Shown piece after piece: positions 16,799 to 26,121 of a stretch of DNA of 64,000 bases. This DNA is from Tumebacillus permanentifrigoris. Its GTDB lineage: Bacteria > Bacillota > Bacilli > Tumebacillales > Tumebacillaceae. Location: assembly GCF_003148565.1 (NCBI RefSeq), contig NZ_QGGL01000001.1, forward strand, positions 429,792-493,791, read 5' to 3'. The stretch's first letter is position 1. Each line of letters opens with the position of its first letter. A program made the translations under genes and the position numbers. Under the pieces are notes generated by a model. The model made no database searches and was not told the DNA's origin. It saw only the letters and a list, made by a program, of their open reading frames with translations.

Positions 16799-17956
16799 CT
16801 ATCGCTGGTCGTTCCAGAAGTTGACTGGCGGGGTGCTGCCGTAGATGCGCTCAAATGCATAGCCGTTGTCCTTCAGCCATTTGATGATCTTCGGCAAGGC
16901 ATCGGCGGTCGTTTTTTTGTCATGCAGGAGGACGATGGCGTTCTTTTTGCCTGAAACTTGGTTGGTGATCTCGGTGTAGGTCTCGTCGGCAGTGCGGGTG
17001 CTGCTTTTGGAGTCATAGGAATCTACATTCCAATCCCACATGTGGTATCCGGCGTTCACGGTCGCATCGCGGTAGTTCTGCGGCATCCACGGCTTGCTGC
17101 CATACGGGACGCGCATGATCGCGGTGCGGAATCCGGTCGCTTGGGTGAGGATTTTGTTGCAATCCTCCATCTCCTGTACGACGGTCTGCGGCGAGCGGTA
17201 GATTTTTTTCGAGTCGTGCGTCATCCCGTGCAGACCGACCGAGTAGCTCTCGTCGATCATTCGTTTGGCGAGGTCTTTGTGCTGCTCAATCTGCGGCCCG
17301 AGCACGAAAAACGTCGCGGTCACGCCCTGTTCCTTCAGTGTGTTGAGGATCTGCTCCGTGTACGCATTGGGCCCGTCGTCAAAGGTTAGGTAGACGACTT
17401 TATCAGGTTTCGGTGCTTCAGGCACCGGTTGTTGGGCGGGGTGTTCTGCTTCCCATTTGGCTTTTTCCTTGTCGATGCGCGCCTTGAATTTGGCGGCAAG
17501 TTCCTCGTCGGTCAGTTTGGCGGAGTCGTCCTTGATCCGCGAGATCGGGCCGCTCGCGATGTAGCTGACTTGGTAGCCGAGCGATTCGCTCATCAAGCGG
17601 GTCGGTGCCATGAGACGTTGGTCTTGGGTGTAGAGGTCAACGCGATGCTGTTCTCCGAGGTCGGTTTTGAGAATTCCGTTGGCAGTGTCGAGCGTGATGT
17701 GGCGACCGTCCTTGTAGATCGTGACGAGACTGGTGACGGGAACCCAAGTGAGATCCGCCTGCATCGCCTCTGCGACGAAGCGCACGGGAACGTAGGTCGT
17801 GCCTCCACGGAGTTCAGGTTGTGCGTCCGGGAAGGTCAGCAGTTCATCGTTTACGGCGATCCATACGGGCTGGGCTTGAAGTTCGGCCGCGGTGACCGGC
17901 AGGATCGAGAACAGCAAGGCCGCGATCATTGTGACAAATACAAATCCCCATCTCAT
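16799..17956 (-). CDS. Secreted polysaccharide deacetylase with copper-amine-oxidase-type N-terminal domain
   Basis: A 385-residue secreted protein. A signal peptide at 1-24 ends near VTAAE. A Cu_amine_oxidase_N (stalk) domain lies at about 32-135 (YVPVRFVAEAMQADLTW), then a charged linker. The NodB deacetylase domain has TFDDGPN (Asp193/Asp194), the metal histidines in GLHGMTHD, the RVPYGSKPW motif and the terminal LLHD. Such enzymes remove acetyl groups from peptidoglycan or another extracellular glycan. The stalk-type domain probably binds the envelope. No partner gene is adjacent; the exopolysaccharide operon starts 3 kb away. Confidence 0.92.
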   Translation of the reverse strand: MRWGFVFVTMIAALLFSILPVTAAELQAQPVWIAVNDELLTFPDAQPELRGGTTYVPVRFVAEAMQADLTWVPVTSLVTIYKDGRHITLDTANGILKTDLGEQHRVDLYTQDQRLMAPTRLMSESLGYQVSYIASGPISRIKDDSAKLTDEELAAKFKARIDKEKAKWEAEHPAQQPVPEAPKPDKVVYLTFDDGPNAYTEQILNTLKEQGVTATFFVLGPQIEQHKDLAKRMIDESYSVGLHGMTHDSKKIYRSPQTVVQEMEDCNKILTQATGFRTAIMRVPYGSKPWMPQNYRDATVNAGYHMWDWNVDSYDSKSSTRTADETYTEITNQVSGKKNAIVLLHDKKTTADALPKIIKWLKDNGYAFERIYGSTPPVNFWNDQR

Positions 17957-18025
17957 AGCGTGTGCCTCCCACTTTTTGAAGTCTAGTAGTCTATGTGTAT
18001 GGGAGGAGGCTCGCTGAGATGACAG

Positions 18026-18060
18026 AAAAAAAGCGACGAGATGAGTTCTCGTCGCTTTTT
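18026..18060 (-). terminator. Terminator of the acetyltransferase gene
   Basis: AAGCGACGAG pairs with CTCGTCGCTT around ATGAGTT, with seven A on the left that become a T-run on the minus strand. The gene stop codon lies at its right border. Confidence 0.85.
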
Positions 18061-18691
18061 ACCGATTCCGGGCTTCGAGAGCTCGGAGTACGTCTAGGGG
18101 GATGGAGTTGATGAGGTGGTATTTCTCCTCGTAGATGGCGCGGATGAGCGTGGGGATGTCGCCGGGCGAGCCTTTTACGAAGAGATGAAGCGGGATGACT
18201 TCGGTGGTCGGGTTGAGGGCGGGTTGGTGGTAGCGGATGTTGGGGACCTGTGCAAACCCTTGCTGGTGGAAAAAACGCCTGCGCCGCTCGAAGTCAGAAT
18301 CATCCTCCGTTTCGAGCACGAGCCCGTCGAGCTGGGCATGCCCGGCGAGTTGGGCATCTCGTTGGAGGAGGAGTTCAAGTTGTTGGATCAGTTGCGCGCC
18401 GAGACCCTGAGAGCGTGCGGCGGGATCGACGGCGAGGTAGACGATGAAGCCGCGATTGGCACGGCTTAGATAATTCGCGATGGTGAGGGCGACGACGCGT
18501 TGGTGCTCGTCGTGCGCGATGAGCAAGTGAAAGGCGCTAGGACGGATCGTGTCTCCAAGTTGAAGGCCCCGGAGGAGCACGTCGAGGGGTTCGCGGACGA
18601 TCTCTTCGAAGGTGGATTCGTAGAGGTGGAGAGCACTGGGTAGTAAGGGGTCTTGTGGGGTGGTGATGGAATGCCAAGTGATGAGCGCCAT
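18059..18691 (-). CDS. GNAT-family N-acetyltransferase
   Basis: A GNAT-fold protein of about 210 residues. The acetyl-CoA motif A is visible as VYLAVDPAARSQGLGAQLI, preceded by a core strand with AFHLLIAHDE and followed by LVLETED. The substrate is unknown. The start is uncertain: MALITWHS at 18691 fits the fold, but no good ribosome site precedes it. MKDD at 18712 and MMFS at 18745 are alternatives, equally without a clear site. Possibly a leaderless or weakly translated message. Monocistronic, with its own terminator. Confidence 0.8.
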   Translation of the reverse strand: MALITWHSITTPQDPLLPSALHLYESTFEEIVREPLDVLLRGLQLGDTIRPSAFHLLIAHDEHQRVVALTIANYLSRANRGFIVYLAVDPAARSQGLGAQLIQQLELLLQRDAQLAGHAQLDGLVLETEDDSDFERRRRFFHQQGFAQVPNIRYHQPALNPTTEVIPLHLFVKGSPGDIPTLIRAIYEEKYHLINSIPLDVLRALEARNR

Positions 18692-18745
18692 GTATAATAC
18701 ATCATCCTTCATAGGGGAGTAAGCTCGAGTTCTCGAAAACATCAT

Positions 18746-19115
18746 CGGGCTTAACGTAGTCGAAATGTTCCTCGTAGTCGATCTATCTAAACGGCCAACA
18801 GTATTTCAGCAATCTGTAATCTGCTAAATTTTTATACCATATGGGGCTCTCATTCCTCATTATATCAGCTATATTCTGCTGTATACTACGTTTTTCAAAG
18901 TGCTCATCGATCCTCACGATGTACACTTCGCCTCTGCAAGGTGATATGAAGATTTTGTGGTAAAATGTTTAATACGGTCAGTTGATTCATGGTCGTTTCG
19001 TTTTCACTTTAGTAGAAGTATGTCACAACAAGCTTTGACAAAAATCGAGGTATAACTCGTGATTCTCCTACGATTTCAGGGGGTTCTGCTCACGATATGA
19101 TCTGGAGGAATCCTG
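18746..19115. other. Intergenic region, about 370 bases
   Basis: AT-richer than its surroundings and without a coding frame. It probably holds divergent promoters for the acetyltransferase and the J-domain gene. An extended -10 (TGG-TAAAAT, 18958-18966) and an isolated TTGACA (19035-19040) are visible on the plus strand, but neither has a convincing partner element. Confidence 0.4.
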
Positions 19116-19712
19116 ATGGATCAGAAGCTTTTTGCCAGTTTACTGCGTGATATGGAGCAAATTGACTGGGATACAGTTACCGATGAAGAACTCGACCGCT
19201 GGCATCTACTTCTCCAGCAGTGGAAGCAACAAGTCGATTTTGTAGCTGCAGAGGCAGCCGCGACCCGTGCCGAACGCTGGTGGAGTCAAATTCCTCGTGA
19301 GGAAGCTCGCACCATCCGACTGCTCCTCAAGGGCGCACGCTTGACCCCAGCCATCCTGCAAGGGGTGCCGGAGTTGTACCCGCTCTTGCTGTTGATCGAC
19401 ATACAAGACCCGCAGGTGGTGCAACTTTGGGCGAAGTTGTCTCCCGAGGCGCGTGCCGAACGGATCGAGGATCTGCGTCGCGCACTCTCGCTGACGGAAG
19501 TTCGGCGCACTACGTCTGCCCGTGAGGATCAGTCGGAGTCCAACCTGCTGGCCTACGAAGTGCTCGGATTAACTACAGCCGCAACATGGGATCAGGTTCG
19601 GAAGCGGTACAGAGAATTGGTGGCGCAACATCACCCGGATCGTGGTGGGGATGAAGGTTTGTTTCGCGCCATACACAAGGCATACAAATTGGTGGAGGCT
19701 CGTTTTTTGTAA
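19116..19712 (+). CDS. C-terminal J-domain protein
   Basis: A 198-residue protein whose last 60 residues form a J domain (YEVLGLTTAATWDQVRKRYR...) with the HPD tripeptide at 173-175 and the helix III end FRAIHKAYKLVE. The N-terminal 130 residues are helical, with a coiled-coil feel and no Cys-rich or G/F region, so it is not DnaJ itself. J domains stimulate Hsp70 (DnaK) ATPase; the N-terminal part would choose the client. Start 19116 follows GGAGG. It is followed at once by a parS site and a terminator. Confidence 0.88.
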   Translation: MDQKLFASLLRDMEQIDWDTVTDEELDRWHLLLQQWKQQVDFVAAEAAATRAERWWSQIPREEARTIRLLLKGARLTPAILQGVPELYPLLLLIDIQDPQVVQLWAKLSPEARAERIEDLRRALSLTEVRRTTSAREDQSESNLLAYEVLGLTTAATWDQVRKRYRELVAQHHPDRGGDEGLFRAIHKAYKLVEARFL

Positions 19713-19728
19713 GCCGCTATGTTGCTGA

Positions 19729-19744
19729 TGTTTCACGTGAAACA
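19729..19744. promoter_or_regulatory. parS: parS site (ParB-binding centromere)
   Basis: TGTTTCACGTGAAACA is a perfect 16-base palindrome and matches the near-universal bacterial parS consensus. It lies between the J-domain gene stop and its terminator. Such sites load ParB/Spo0J near the origin for chromosome segregation. Confidence 0.9.
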
Positions 19745-19748
19745 TATG

Positions 19749-19791
19749 GAAAAAAGGACTTGTCTACCCACGGGTGGACAAGTCCTTTTTT
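19749..19791 (+). terminator. Terminator of the J-domain gene
   Basis: GGACTTGTCTACCC pairs with GGGTGGACAAGTCC (one wobble), loop AC, then six T. The A-rich left arm suggests bidirectional use, also for the convergent exopolysaccharide operon. Confidence 0.88.
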
Positions 19792-19952
19792 GCCACGGTG
19801 CTTTTCCTTTGTAGGGTTCTTGCTTCTATACATTTCTCATTTTCAGGCAGAAACGTCCTAGCAGTAACGTCCTATTCGAAAAGGTATCGTCAGCCTTGCC
19901 CGCGCCTCATTTCTACTCAGATCGTACGCAAGGCCATGTTGTATTTGGTTTC

Positions 19953-22175
19953 TTATTTCTTGCCTCGCTTCTTCCTCGAAGGGAACTCTGCTTCAGAATC
20001 GGGCTTTTTACTGGGTGGTTTCGGCTTCCACGGTTTCTTCCTCCGCCTCAGTTTCGGGCGCAGGATCAGACGCCAGATGTACCCGAGAATCGCCAGCACC
20101 GTGATCCCAAATGCCGTCGCGAACACCACCAGTTGCCCCTCAGACGATCGCAGGTATCCATAGCTTCCCCTCAGCTTGTCCACCACACGCTCTGGCAAAC
20201 TCCGATACGGCTGCGTATCAATCTTCACCAGCACCGTCTGCTGATCTGCAGTTCGGATCGCCGCCGCTTCTTGCACCGCTCCGCTGATGTCTGTGCGCTC
20301 TGCCAGCACCTTCGCCGTCTCCATCAACATCTCTGCTGTCGGAGCGATGACAACCAACGCTATACCTCCCTGTGGGCGAAACACTTGCTGGATTGCACCA
20401 CCCTTGCTCTGCGTGGTGTTCACCAGCGGAATCGTGTCGCTCTGCAATCCCTCTGGGGTCGAGCGGATCGCCAGCTCACGATGTTCGGCCATCACTTGCA
20501 GGAACTCGTTGTCCCCCGCCGTATCGAGCACCCAGACCTTCTGCCGCAACTGGGCATCGCTGTGGTAGCGCACAACCTCCAGTCCATCGTGCTCCACCCC
20601 TTGCGCGGCACCCGCGACGATCTGTGCGAGGGAAATCATCTCCGCAGAGGTCGGTTGGCTTGGCAGAACAGCCGTCGTCTGTTCCAACGTCGACGTTTCC
20701 GATAAAAACGCACCGGGGAAGTTGGCGAGTGCCGCCGTCTCCTCCTGCATGTGTGGGAGGACGAACTCGCTTTTCTCCGGGTCGATGCTCAGATACCTCC
20801 GCAGCCCCGCCGGAGTGCTGCTGTCCGCACACTCGTTGGTCTCCAGATACATCTCCGCCTGCACACTTACGCGCACAGCCTCCCCCACCCGCATCGTCTC
20901 CGGGAACGGGACAAACAGATCCAACCCCTCCGCCGTCTGCTTCGCCAATTTTGCACTCACCTGTGGCGAACCGTTCACCGTCGCGATCACCGCACTCCGC
21001 TTGTCATCGAGCAACGCGGAATACTTCATGTGCAGCTTGACCCCTGCCCCTCGCGTATAGTGCCACATCGGTGGCGTCTGAAACGTGTACCCGGCTGACG
21101 AGGTCTGCACATTGGAGAGGGTGATTTCGTTGTATCCCAATTGCTGCAACGTCACCCGACCTTCGGAAGTTGCCGTCTGGAGCGCATCAGGTTCTTGCTC
21201 CTGCAACGCTTGAGCGGCGGTCAGGAGATCCTCTGAGACCTCTGCTGTCGAGCCCGACAATTGCTGACGGAAGGTTGTAAAAGTCAGCGCTTCCGCTGCC
21301 ATCTCCACACCACGCTCGGTATGCCCCGTTACATACAACACCGTCCGCTTGCCCTCCTCCGGCGAGATCACCTCGCGCAGGAGTCCAACATCACGTCCTG
21401 TGCTCGGCAGGTCTTGCAACCGCTTCTGCCAGCCTGCTGGAAGCTTCTCGATCTGCCCCACGACGATCAGATTGCGCGCATCCGTCTGCGGTTGCCAGTC
21501 GGTCAACTTGATCACCCGCGCAGACGATGCCTGCAAGGGCTGATGCTTCGCCAGCAAGTTGACCATGCGATACGCCACCGTCAACTCGCGGTCGGTCGCT
21601 GTATCGGGCACCACGATGTTGACGTTCCACGGGCCCGACCCCGATTCATTCAAAAAAGGAACCGGAAACATCTGCAACTCCGGCGTGACCGAGCGATCCG
21701 CAAAGTCGAGATGGATCAAAGACGACTTGTCCAGCACCAGCCAATTCGCCGGATCGGTCAGGTCGTCACACAACTCCCGATGTGAGCGCAGATTCGTCGC
21801 CACGCTGAATTGATGGAACCCCGCTGGCAACGCACTCGCCGGGATCTGCGCGGAGAGCGTGCCGTCACTTTGATTCTCCGCACTGAGCCACGCCGTCTTG
21901 TACGGCACTCCATCGACGAGCAAGCTCACACTGGAGAGGTCGCGCAATAGAGTCGCCGAGTGCCGGAAGTGGATCGTGAACTCCGCCTGTCGCACTTGCC
22001 AGCGCGGGGACACTTGCAAAAAATACTCATGCCGGCTGGACATCGGCGTCAACGTCTGGTTGGTGTTCGTGATAAAGGTGTTCTGAACCCCCTCAGCATG
22101 GGCCGTTGTCGTCGGGCACCACGCAAACACCAGACAGAGGACGAGCCACGTGGCCAGCCATCGTTTTTTGTTCAT
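19953..22175 (-). CDS. ydaN: BcsB/YdaN-like exopolysaccharide synthase subunit
   Basis: A 740-residue membrane-anchored extracytoplasmic protein. Signal peptide at 1-27 (ends TTAHAEG), long beta-rich BcsB-type body, C-terminal membrane helix at about 690-712 (VVFATAFGITVLAILGYIW) and a very basic tail (KLRRRKKPWKPKPPSKK). BcsB proteins guide a growing glycan out from the GT2 synthase, here encoded directly upstream. The length matches YdaN. It is the last gene of the five-gene operon with ydaJKLMN layout. The basic C-terminal tail would sit in the cytoplasm beside the synthase. Confidence 0.88.
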   Translation of the reverse strand: MNKKRWLATWLVLCLVFAWCPTTTAHAEGVQNTFITNTNQTLTPMSSRHEYFLQVSPRWQVRQAEFTIHFRHSATLLRDLSSVSLLVDGVPYKTAWLSAENQSDGTLSAQIPASALPAGFHQFSVATNLRSHRELCDDLTDPANWLVLDKSSLIHLDFADRSVTPELQMFPVPFLNESGSGPWNVNIVVPDTATDRELTVAYRMVNLLAKHQPLQASSARVIKLTDWQPQTDARNLIVVGQIEKLPAGWQKRLQDLPSTGRDVGLLREVISPEEGKRTVLYVTGHTERGVEMAAEALTFTTFRQQLSGSTAEVSEDLLTAAQALQEQEPDALQTATSEGRVTLQQLGYNEITLSNVQTSSAGYTFQTPPMWHYTRGAGVKLHMKYSALLDDKRSAVIATVNGSPQVSAKLAKQTAEGLDLFVPFPETMRVGEAVRVSVQAEMYLETNECADSSTPAGLRRYLSIDPEKSEFVLPHMQEETAALANFPGAFLSETSTLEQTTAVLPSQPTSAEMISLAQIVAGAAQGVEHDGLEVVRYHSDAQLRQKVWVLDTAGDNEFLQVMAEHRELAIRSTPEGLQSDTIPLVNTTQSKGGAIQQVFRPQGGIALVVIAPTAEMLMETAKVLAERTDISGAVQEAAAIRTADQQTVLVKIDTQPYRSLPERVVDKLRGSYGYLRSSEGQLVVFATAFGITVLAILGYIWRLILRPKLRRRKKPWKPKPPSKKPDSEAEFPSRKKRGKK

Positions 22176-22206
22176 CTCGTTGTCACCCCTTGCTGGTCGA
22201 CGTGCG

Positions 22207-23451
22207 TCAGAATCGGTCTGTTTTGTACCACACGATTTTTTCCTTTTTCAACGTGCTTTTCAACTGCAAGAACATCCCGCGCACGACGAGGTACAGCCAC
22301 AGCTGCGAGTACGTAAAGTACATCAGCATCACCACGAACAAGTTCCGCCACGTCAGCTCCGTCCGCTCGATCTCCAGCGTCACCAGAATCTCGACGATGA
22401 ACAGCACATAGGCGAGCAACCAGATCACCACATACGGCCCGTTCAACGACAATTTCACAACCCCAAACGCCGCAAGCACAAAAATCACATCGGACAGCAA
22501 CACCCCGAGCAGAAACACAAAATACGTGAAGAAAAAATACAGGATGTCGAAGACCATCCGCTTGCGTTTCAGCTTGAACAGTTGCTTCACAAACTTGATC
22601 ACCACATAGGAGTTCCCCTGCACCCACCGCGTCCGTTGCTTCACCCAGACGTTCCAGGTCTCCGGCTCTTGCTCCCACGTGATGCCAATCGGCATGAAGC
22701 AGATCATCTTGCCCGTCTCGTAGATGCGGATCGAAAGCTCGGTGTCCTCCGCGAGCGCTTTTTCATCCCACGAACCCGCCGCCTCCAAGACATGCCGCCA
22801 GATCACGAAATTGGTGCCGGGAATGCTCGCGATCTTGAAAAGGTGCCAGCGACCTGCCTGCACCATCCATTGAAACGAGATTGTCTCGATGTTGATGAAA
22901 CGCGTCAGCAAGTTGCGCTTGGCGTTGATCACGCGGAACTTGCCGACGACCGCGCCGTAGTTCTCATCGCTGCAAAGTGTCGCCACCAAGCGACTCAACG
23001 CCGTGCGCTCTGGCGTGTTGTCTGCATCGTAGACGGCGATCACCTCACCGCGTGCCGATTCGAGGCCTTTGTTCAGGGCGGCCGACTTACCACCGCCTCC
23101 TTCCCCCGGCTTGATGTGGTACGGGCGGAGCATCGGGTATTCCTGTGCCAGTTCGTCGAGAATTTGTCCGGTGCGATCCTTGGAACGGTCGTTGACGACG
23201 ATCACCTCGAAGCGGTCCGGCGGATACTGGAACGAACAGAGGGCACGGGCGGTGCGCTCGATCACCATCTCCTCGTTGTGCGCTGGTACCATCACGGAGA
23301 CAAAGGGCGGCACAGCGGGCAACGCAAGCTGGTCCGCGAAGCCCTCCAGCTTTTTTTCATAGCGGTATCCAGCGATCGCCAGCGCGACGTGATACAGCAA
23401 CATCACCCAGATCATGATCAAGGAAAACAAAAAGAGCTTGTCGACGTTCAC
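22207..23451 (-). CDS. ydaM: Family 2 processive glycosyltransferase, YdaM/PssC-like
   Basis: A 414-residue membrane synthase. An N-terminal helix lies at 6-27, the GT-A domain carries Asp88 (VVNDRS), DAD 142-144 (AVYDADN), the ED pair at 235-236 (LAEDTEL) and QRTRW at 272-276, and three or four C-terminal helices follow. The D, DxD, (E)D, Q(Q/R)xRW series marks processive beta-glycan synthases such as cellulose or poly-GlcNAc synthases. It lacks a PilZ domain, so c-di-GMP control must come from another subunit, probably the GGDEF protein. Its ATG overlaps the upstream gene stop (ATGA). Confidence 0.93.
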   Translation of the reverse strand: MNVDKLFLFSLIMIWVMLLYHVALAIAGYRYEKKLEGFADQLALPAVPPFVSVMVPAHNEEMVIERTARALCSFQYPPDRFEVIVVNDRSKDRTGQILDELAQEYPMLRPYHIKPGEGGGGKSAALNKGLESARGEVIAVYDADNTPERTALSRLVATLCSDENYGAVVGKFRVINAKRNLLTRFINIETISFQWMVQAGRWHLFKIASIPGTNFVIWRHVLEAAGSWDEKALAEDTELSIRIYETGKMICFMPIGITWEQEPETWNVWVKQRTRWVQGNSYVVIKFVKQLFKLKRKRMVFDILYFFFTYFVFLLGVLLSDVIFVLAAFGVVKLSLNGPYVVIWLLAYVLFIVEILVTLEIERTELTWRNLFVVMLMYFTYSQLWLYLVVRGMFLQLKSTLKKEKIVWYKTDRF

Positions 23452-25184
23452 TGCGACTCTCCCCCTTCCGGCCGCTCCTCGAACAACCGCGATCTCCGCC
23501 GTCTGCGCAGGAGGCGCACTTGGACCAGAAACACCGCGATCACCGTCGTCACGACGCTAACCACACCCCACGCGACGAAGTTGGAGAGTTTCTGCGCCCG
23601 ACTTGGTGCGGCAGGTGCGGGCAGGGTGTCTGCTTGCAGAGTTTGTAGGTCCGCGTGCAACTGGCCCTCCCGCGTCGTGATCGTACCCCACGGAGTCGTC
23701 ACCGTGTTCTCCACATTGCGCAGGTTGAAAAAAGTCAGTTTCATCGCCTGCATCCCCTTGACCAAGCGCTGCAAGTCCGCCAACGGCAAGTACGAGTGGA
23801 AAAACGCCCCCGTCTGCGAGCGGCGGACGATCTGGACTTTTTTCATGTTGGCAAGCATCTCGGGCACGACCATCGCCTGCTCGTCGTACACATAGCCTCC
23901 GTTTTCTGGATAGAAGGTCATCCCGCCTTGAAAGCTGTGGTGGATCGGGTACGGCGGCTCCATCGTGATGAACGAAGTATCGGTGAGTTGGAGATTCCCC
24001 ACCACCGTGGAAAAGTACTTCGCCGCCACCTCGTACCCGTGGCGTGTCATCGCGTAATGCGGAGGCTCGAAGGCCGCCGGGTAGAGTTTGTTTTCCAACA
24101 GGATGTGCAGGCCGCGTTGCAATTTGTCCTGCACGTACTGCTCCTCGTCAGGGATCGGGCCTTTGTTCACAGAGTCCCAGAATTCGTACCCCTCGCCCGT
24201 TTCGGTGTCGTAGTATTGATGGGTGCACCCGTGCAGGATGAGCGTTGCGCCTTTTTCCTGTGCCTCCTGCAACGCTCGCACCAACTCGGGACGATCGGTG
24301 AGTTTGACCTGCTCCCCGCCGCTCTGGTAGATCGGGATCACCCCGATCAGAAACGGAATCTGCTCCCCGCTGAGAAAGGCGGTGATCTTGCGTATCTCCT
24401 CTGGGTCGCGCATCGGGTGAACGTCCTCGATCCGAATGTACGCGTCCTGTCGCGGCTGTACCTTCACGCAGAAAAACTCGAACAGCGAATCCGCAATCGC
24501 ATAGCTCAACTCCCCAAACGCCACATACCGCCCGCAGGCAAAAACGACCCGACCCGCTGCGCTCCGGGTCGACACGACAAAAGGCGATGTGCGGCTGCCA
24601 TTGCTCACCTCCGACCAGACTTGCACCGGAAGCGGGTCTGTCACGTGCCTCGCTTGCAGAGTTCCCGATCGTCTGACTTGCACCTGAATCTCCCGCACGT
24701 CGAGTGCGACATCGAGCGGGTAGTTCTCCCCGCGAATCACAAGTTTCGTCGCACTGGGCAAGACCTTCACAGCCGTAAACGGCAGTCCCGACACCACCGC
24801 CCCTGGATCATCGCCCATGAAGTACACCGCCGCTGACGAGGTACGAATCACCCGTGCCCAACGGTCCGGCAGTGAAGCCGTCCCTTGGCGATCTTGGAGG
24901 CAGACCATGTACTGCGCGTGCTCGACCGCCTCGCGGAGGCTCGCCTCCCCCGGAGCCTGTTCCTCCAGATTCACCGGCGTGATCTCCACCCCAAATGTCG
25001 CCAACAAGTTAAAGGCCGCCCGCATGAAGACCTGCTCGTTCTCATAGCCCGTGTGGTACATCAGGAGCAACCCTGGTCGGCTCTGGTCTTGCGCGTGGAC
25101 GGCGGGGCACTGTAAGGACAGGTACAGGTACACCAGCACTGCCAGCATCGTCAGCGCGAGCCGCCGCGACTTAGCCCAAGTCAA
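23448..25184 (-). CDS. ydaL: DUF2334 polysaccharide-deacetylase-like membrane protein, YdaL-like
   Basis: A 578-residue protein with TTG start at 25184 behind AGGGAG with seven-base spacing. This start gives a proper signal sequence (SRRLALTMLAVLVYLYLSLQC...AVHA) and overlaps the upstream stop by 14 bases. The domain at about 260-490 is a NodB-like barrel: RIEDVHPM, FLIGVIPIY and the His pair in ILHGCTHQY. A C-terminal membrane helix lies at about 530-555, then a basic tail. DUF2334 proteins in such operons are thought to modify the nascent glycan, probably by deacetylation. Activity is unproved. Confidence 0.87.
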   Translation of the reverse strand: MTWAKSRRLALTMLAVLVYLYLSLQCPAVHAQDQSRPGLLLMYHTGYENEQVFMRAAFNLLATFGVEITPVNLEEQAPGEASLREAVEHAQYMVCLQDRQGTASLPDRWARVIRTSSAAVYFMGDDPGAVVSGLPFTAVKVLPSATKLVIRGENYPLDVALDVREIQVQVRRSGTLQARHVTDPLPVQVWSEVSNGSRTSPFVVSTRSAAGRVVFACGRYVAFGELSYAIADSLFEFFCVKVQPRQDAYIRIEDVHPMRDPEEIRKITAFLSGEQIPFLIGVIPIYQSGGEQVKLTDRPELVRALQEAQEKGATLILHGCTHQYYDTETGEGYEFWDSVNKGPIPDEEQYVQDKLQRGLHILLENKLYPAAFEPPHYAMTRHGYEVAAKYFSTVVGNLQLTDTSFITMEPPYPIHHSFQGGMTFYPENGGYVYDEQAMVVPEMLANMKKVQIVRRSQTGAFFHSYLPLADLQRLVKGMQAMKLTFFNLRNVENTVTTPWGTITTREGQLHADLQTLQADTLPAPAAPSRAQKLSNFVAWGVVSVVTTVIAVFLVQVRLLRRRRRSRLFEERPEGGESQ

Positions 25185-26121
25185 ATCCCAACTCCCTCTC
25201 CGCCGCTCCGAACACATCCTCCGCGGTGTGGCCTTGTTGCGGGGCGGTCGCCATCCCGAATCGCATCTGCAACGACACCTGTCGCATCCGCGAAGACCGT
25301 GCTTCCATCTGGAAGGACTCGAGGCAGTCATTCAGGCGGTCGCGGACGATGGCCGCGCTTTTTTGCGGTGTCTCGGGGAGGATCAGCGCGAACCGGGCGC
25401 GGTCGATTTTGGCCTTGCGATCGCTTTCCCGTGAGACGTCGTGCATGGTCTCGGTGATCGTGGTCAGCAACTTGTTGCTCTGCGCCTCCCCATAGATCGT
25501 CACGAACTCGTTGAAGTGTGCGATCTCGAACAACAGCACCGTGACCACTTCATTGATGTGCGCCTGTTCAAGCGTCAAGGTTTCCCAGGTTCCGCTTCCC
25601 TCCCCGGCGCGTTCACGACGGATGAAGTGCCGCTTCGCCCGCTCCAACTCCTCCTGCAGATCGAAGAAAAAGCGCTTCCGTGTCGTCAGCCCGGTCAACG
25701 GATCGGCCAGCAACAGCTCATCGACCGACCCGTACACCGTCTCATAGCGGTGCAACAGCGTGCGCACATAGTCCCCTAGATACCCTCCCGTAAAACCACA
25801 GAGCGGAAACAGGAAAAACCACAGCGCATCGACGCCTGAGATCTGCGTCGTGTCGTGCGCGATGAAAAACTGATACATATTGAAACTCCCGAAACCAAAC
25901 ACCGCAACCAACGAACTCAGCAACCCATACACACGCCCTCGCGCATAGCCGACCAGCAGGACGGCGACACAGAGCGAATACCAGAGGTAGGTGAAGGGTC
26001 GTGTCGGTTGACTGAACAGCGTCACGAACTGGGCGATGACCAGCACGATGACCGCCAACAAAAACTTCAGATCGAGCCGGCGTTGTTCCAAATGCTCGGC
26101 GCGGTCAGCTTGGTTGATCAT
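25171..26121 (-). CDS. ydaK: Degenerate GGDEF membrane receptor, YdaK/PssE-like
   Basis: A 316-residue protein with four to five N-terminal membrane helices (about 18-130) and a C-terminal GGDEF-like domain. The catalytic GGDEF motif is replaced by DRARF at 240-244, so cyclase activity is not expected. The inhibitory-site motif RxxD is intact as RESD at 231-234, exactly five residues before the motif. This is the spacing of the c-di-GMP-binding I-site. In Bacillus YdaK and Listeria PssE, the same pattern makes a c-di-GMP receptor that activates the synthase. The gene is coupled to both neighbours by overlaps. Confidence 0.9.
   Translation of the reverse strand: MINQADRAEHLEQRRLDLKFLLAVIVLVIAQFVTLFSQPTRPFTYLWYSLCVAVLLVGYARGRVYGLLSSLVAVFGFGSFNMYQFFIAHDTTQISGVDALWFFLFPLCGFTGGYLGDYVRTLLHRYETVYGSVDELLLADPLTGLTTRKRFFFDLQEELERAKRHFIRRERAGEGSGTWETLTLEQAHINEVVTVLLFEIAHFNEFVTIYGEAQSNKLLTTITETMHDVSRESDRKAKIDRARFALILPETPQKSAAIVRDRLNDCLESFQMEARSSRMRQVSLQMRFGMATAPQQGHTAEDVFGAAERELGFDLG

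Noticed and set aside
18746-19115. Small RNA or riboswitch in the 370-base gap
   Set aside because: No convincing hairpin, terminator or known motif was seen; it looks like a promoter region.
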